Shown here piece after piece: positions 5,541 to 7,364 of a stretch of 7,364 nucleotides of DNA. How positions within the stretch are numbered: position 1 is the first letter of the stretch; every line of letters starts with the position of its first letter. The position numbers and the translations under genes were made by a program. Under the pieces are notes generated by a model. The model saw nothing but the letters and a program-made list of their open reading frames with translations. It searched no databases and had not been told where the DNA came from. The DNA is from an uncultured Roseiflexaceae bacterium (GTDB taxonomy: Bacteria; Chloroflexota; Chloroflexia; Chloroflexales; Roseiflexaceae): contig CAIZHO010000585.1 of the NCBI GenBank assembly GCA_903932805.1, positions 1-7,364 on the forward strand. The letters are read 5' to 3'.

Positions 5541-6344
5541 GTGCAGTATCGTCTGTTGGCACTCGACCTCGACGGGACGGTGGTCAATCACGACCTAACC
5601 GTCACCCCACGCGTCCGCAAAGCTATTGAAGCCGCCCAGCGTGCCGGCGTGATCGTCACCATTGCCACTGGGCGCATGTACGGTGCAGCGATGCCCTTTG
5701 CACAGTTGCTCGATATTCAGGCCCCGCTCATCTGCTACCAAGGTGCGGTCATCCAGAACGCCAGCGATGCACATATCCGCTTTGCGGCGACCATGCCCGG
5801 GGCAGCAACCGCCGAAGCCATCGCATATCTGCTTGCCAACGATATTTTTGTGGTTGCCTACATCGACGAAGTCTTGCACATCGCCCACAAACGGCCAGAG
5901 CTGGACATCTATCTGAGCTACCATCCCGAAGGCGCTGAAGTCCGCGTGTGTGCCGACCTCCAAGCCGTCGTCCACGCTCACGCCCCAACCAAAGTGCTCT
6001 TTGTGGCGCAACCCGAGCAGGTCGCTCCACTGTTGGCCGATCTTGCGACCCGTGTCGGCGATCGACTGGTGACGACCCAATCGCATGCTCTTTTTGGTGA
6101 GTTGACGGCGCTCGGGGTCAATAAAGGAGTCGCGTTGGCGGAGCTCGCACGGCAACTCGACATTCCCCGCGATGCCGTGGTGGCGATCGGCGATCAGGCA
6201 AATGATCTCGAAATGGTCGAATGGGCAGGCCTCGGCCTCGCCATGGGCAATGCCATCGCACCGCTCAAAGCAGTCGCGAACCACATCTTGCCGACCATCA
6301 GCGAAGACGGGGTGGCAGTCGCCATCGAGCAATTCATCTTATAG
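5541..6344 (+). CDS. Cof-type HAD-IIB family phosphatase
   Basis: 267 aa, normal for Cof-like haloacid dehalogenase phosphatases, which hydrolyse small phosphorylated metabolites (sugar phosphates, nucleotides, cofactor precursors) with Mg2+. Motif I is DLDGT (9-13), with D9 the nucleophile and D11 the general acid/base. Motif II is the threonine in IATGR (41-45). Motif III is K195 in GVNKGVAL. Motif IV is GDQANDLEM (217-225), with D218 and D222 for the metal. The C2B cap lies between motifs II and III (about 85-185) and sets specificity, which cannot be read from sequence. All catalytic residues are present. The start is GTG at 5541, five bases after AGGAG. An ATG two bases earlier is out of frame. 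It is a single gene, divergent from the flippase and convergent with rpmB. Confidence 0.93.
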   Translation: MQYRLLALDLDGTVVNHDLTVTPRVRKAIEAAQRAGVIVTIATGRMYGAAMPFAQLLDIQAPLICYQGAVIQNASDAHIRFAATMPGAATAEAIAYLLANDIFVVAYIDEVLHIAHKRPELDIYLSYHPEGAEVRVCADLQAVVHAHAPTKVLFVAQPEQVAPLLADLATRVGDRLVTTQSHALFGELTALGVNKGVALAELARQLDIPRDAVVAIGDQANDLEMVEWAGLGLAMGNAIAPLKAVANHILPTISEDGVAVAIEQFIL

Positions 6345-6366
6345 CAATGCGTCGTTTTGGGACACG

Positions 6367-6398
6367 AAAAACGCTTTCGACATCTGTCGAAAGCGTTT
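6367..6398 (-). terminator. Long hairpin between convergent genes; terminator for rpmB, possibly bidirectional
   Basis: Bases 6369-6381 (AAACGCTTTCGAC) pair perfectly with 6386-6398 around a four-base loop, a 13-bp stem. On the minus strand the stem ends in GCG followed by five Ts (complement of 6367-6371), which suits an intrinsic terminator for rpmB, 37 bases after its stop. On the plus strand the stem is followed only by TTTCGTTGC, so it would be a weaker terminator for the HAD gene ending at 6344. Confidence 0.8.
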
Positions 6399-6434
6399 CG
6401 TTGCATTGACTCGGGCAATCTTCTATACTAAAGA

Positions 6435-6644
6435 TTAGCGGGAGCGATACATGGTGCGCAAGCATTTGGTGCAGACACTGACTTGTACCTGAAGGCCACC
6501 CTCGAGAGTCAATGTGGTGCGCTGGATGTTTGCCTTGAAGGTACGATTGGTGCGAGGGGCGCGACGGAACCAACCACCGGTTGCTTGGTGACGGATGTTC
6601 CGACCGAACGTCAATCCCTTATCGCAGATTTGGCACTTCGCCAT
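6435..6644 (-). CDS. rpmB: Large ribosomal subunit protein bL28
   Basis: 69 aa, slightly longer than the common 60-65. It is a structural protein of the 50S subunit. It begins MAKCQICDKG and contains the conserved FGRNIRH and NRTFKANIQ segments, and ends with VCTKCLRTMYRS. Both cysteine pairs (C4/C7 and C58/C61) are present, so this is the zinc-binding C+ form. The extra length comes from a loop rich in Gly, Trp and Arg (about residues 21-32), which I believe is lineage-specific. The start has a very strong ribosome site, AGGAGGA at 6651-6657, six bases upstream. It is transcribed as a single gene between two convergent/divergent neighbours, with its own promoter and terminator. Confidence 0.96.
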   Translation of the reverse strand: MAKCQICDKGLTFGRNIRHQATGGWFRRAPRTNRTFKANIQRTTLTLEGGLQVQVSVCTKCLRTMYRSR

Positions 6645-6650
6645 GGGAAC

Positions 6651-6663
6651 TCCTCCTCAGGAG
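6651..6663 (-). promoter_or_regulatory. Strong ribosome site of rpmB inside a small inverted repeat
   Basis: On the minus strand the leader reads CTCCTGAGGAGGA just before the start. The purine-rich ribosome site can pair with the CTCC immediately upstream around a three-base loop (four base pairs plus one possible G-U). The pairing is short, so any control of translation by it is speculative. Confidence 0.35.
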
Positions 6664-6698
6664 ACGGCTCGCCGACTCAATTAGCATGTGACACACTA

Positions 6699-7052
6699 AT
6701 GAAAGATGATACCATACATACCCAAGACACGCAAACGCACGCGACCACGGTTGCCTATCTCACACTCACACACCGCGCAGTGGCAAACTTTATTGTCTAC
6801 TCCTTGCGCCAACATCCATCGGTCATCGCCATCGGGCAGCCTGCGATACCGATTACCGCTGACGATGCCTGGCAGGCGATACACGTATCAAGCATTACCG
6901 ATGTTACTGTCCTCGTCACCTTGGGTGCTGATCTCGACCTCACCGTACAGCGCCAGCTGCTCCAGGTAGCACTCACGCAACGAATCGGTGACTGGCTCGA
7001 GCGGCCCATAGCCATCACCATCCACGTTACCGCCCTCGCACCCGTCGTCTGA
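6699..7052 (+). CDS. Asp23/Gls24 family protein
   Basis: 117 aa, the usual size for the alkaline-shock/Gls24 family (YloU-like), whose members are cytoplasmic, often membrane-associated, and linked to envelope stress without a known enzymatic activity. After a polar N-terminus (1-15), the pattern VAYLTLTHRAVANFIVYSLRQHPSVIAIG (18-46), a central block VTVLVTLGADLDLTVQRQLLQ (69-89) and the ending RPIAITIHVTAL (102-113) follow the family profile of a helix, a strand with a hydrophobic alternation, a helix, and a final strand. The neighbourhood supports this: rpmB divergent upstream and a DegV gene downstream resemble the rpmB-yloU-yloV locus of Firmicutes. The ATG at 6699 is the only plausible start, because nothing in frame upstream is a good initiator, but no ribosome site is visible. 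DegV follows after 28 bases, in the same operon. Confidence 0.78.
   Translation: MKDDTIHTQDTQTHATTVAYLTLTHRAVANFIVYSLRQHPSVIAIGQPAIPITADDAWQAIHVSSITDVTVLVTLGADLDLTVQRQLLQVALTQRIGDWLERPIAITIHVTALAPVV
6706..6714 (-). promoter_or_regulatory. Extended -10 promoter for rpmB, inside the Asp23-family coding sequence
   Basis: On the minus strand the sequence reads TGGTATCAT, a TGn extension plus TATCAT (5 of 6 matches to TATAAT). Transcription would start near 6699, leaving a leader of about 54 bases before rpmB. The element lies within codons 3-6 of the divergent Asp23-family gene. It has the same TGGTAT core as the promoters at 1357-1365 and 1393-1401. Confidence 0.5.
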
Positions 7053-7080
7053 GGTGCTTGCCTCTATCAGGGAGAATACT

Positions 7081-7364
7081 GTGCCCCGCATCAAAATTGT
7101 TACCGACAGCACCGCCGATATCCCCGCTGAGTTGGCGAACGAACTCGATATTAGTATTATTCCTTCACAAGTGCAGTTTGGTGACCAAGCATTTCGTGTC
7201 GGCACCGAACTGAGCAACGAGCAGTACTATCAACTCATCTCCGATGGTCGCCTGCGCCCGCGCTTTTTGCCGCCAAGCACCGTCGACATCGATAATGTGT
7301 TCCGCAGATTGACCGTCCAACACGACTACATTTTTTCGATTCACATGGCCACCCAACTCACGCC
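7081..7364 (+). CDS. DegV family (FakB-like) fatty-acid-binding protein, N-terminal part
   Basis: The first 94 codons of a protein that normally has about 280 residues; it runs off the right edge. DegV/FakB proteins hold a fatty acid and present it to the kinase FakA, which makes acyl-phosphate for phospholipid synthesis. The opening RIKIVTDSTADIPAELANEL (3-22) is the family signature. It is followed by ISIIPSQVQFGDQAF (25-39), LSNEQYYQLI (45-54) and the strand YIFSIHMATQLT (82-93). Two places differ from the usual form: the TSQPS segment reads LPPST (63-67), and the SIHISSxLSGT segment reads SIHMATQLT. The start is GTG at 7081, six bases after AGGGAG (7069-7074), and an ATG is not available nearby. 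It follows the Asp23-family gene after 28 bases. The FakA (DAK2) partner is not in the window. Confidence 0.88.
   Translation, partial: MPRIKIVTDSTADIPAELANELDISIIPSQVQFGDQAFRVGTELSNEQYYQLISDGRLRPRFLPPSTVDIDNVFRRLTVQHDYIFSIHMATQLT

Noticed and set aside
5595..6332. 245-codon open frame antisense to the HAD phosphatase gene
   Set aside because: The plus strand carries all four HAD motifs. The antisense protein has low-complexity Cys/His/Asp composition and no recognisable domain.
6483..6698. Longer upstream start for the Asp23-family gene
   Set aside because: The extension runs antisense through rpmB and does not resemble the family; the first residues after 6699 lead directly into the Asp23 pattern.
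1..7364. CRISPR arrays, insertion sequences, tRNA/rRNA genes, riboswitches or a defence cassette
   Set aside because: No spaced direct repeats, transposase motifs, terminal inverted repeats, cloverleaf sequences or known effector domains were seen on either strand.

Overview
The window is a gene-dense, moderately GC-rich bacterial chromosome segment dominated by housekeeping genes. Separate accD and accA genes lying together, a C+ (two CxxC) ribosomal protein L28 with a loop insertion, the Asp23-DegV pair next to rpmB, and general protein resemblance suggest a member of the Chloroflexota, possibly class Chloroflexia. This assignment is from memory of the families, not from a search, so treat it as moderate to low confidence.

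Layout. (1) 1-51 is probably the last codons of an unrecognised plus-strand gene. (2) 48-1318, minus strand: a class III-like polyphosphate kinase 2 gene, then a short conserved protein of unknown function coupled to it by an ATGA overlap. (3) 1319-1434: divergent promoter region with two extended -10 elements back to back. (4) 1435-3180, plus strand: accD and accA, the two carboxyltransferase subunits of acetyl-CoA carboxylase, closed by a perfect 12-bp-stem intrinsic terminator. (5) 3241-4089: prmC, starting 15 bases after that terminator. (6) 4000-5466, minus strand: a 14-helix Wzx/MATE-like lipid-linked saccharide flippase whose 3' end overlaps prmC by 90 bases on the opposite strand. (7) 5541-6344, plus strand: a Cof-type HAD phosphatase. 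(8) 6367-6398: long perfect hairpin between convergent genes, with its T-run on the rpmB side. (9) 6435-6644, minus strand: rpmB. (10) 6699 to the window end, plus strand: an Asp23/Gls24-family protein, then the first 94 codons of a DegV-family fatty-acid-binding protein.

How they work together. AccD/AccA make malonyl-CoA for fatty acid synthesis (and would feed the 3-hydroxypropionate bicycle if the host is a Chloroflexus-type phototroph, which cannot be told here). DegV proteins carry fatty acids for phosphorylation, and Asp23 proteins are typically encoded beside the fatty-acid kinase locus. PPK2 regenerates nucleotides from polyphosphate. PrmC and L28 belong to translation. No mobile element, CRISPR array, tRNA, rRNA or defence cassette was seen. 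I did not find a clearly new system. The best leads are the uncharacterised protein coupled to PPK2, the one-residue-shorter zinc knuckle in AccD, altered ligand residues in DegV, a recurring extended -10 promoter pattern, and several tight antisense or divergent overlaps.
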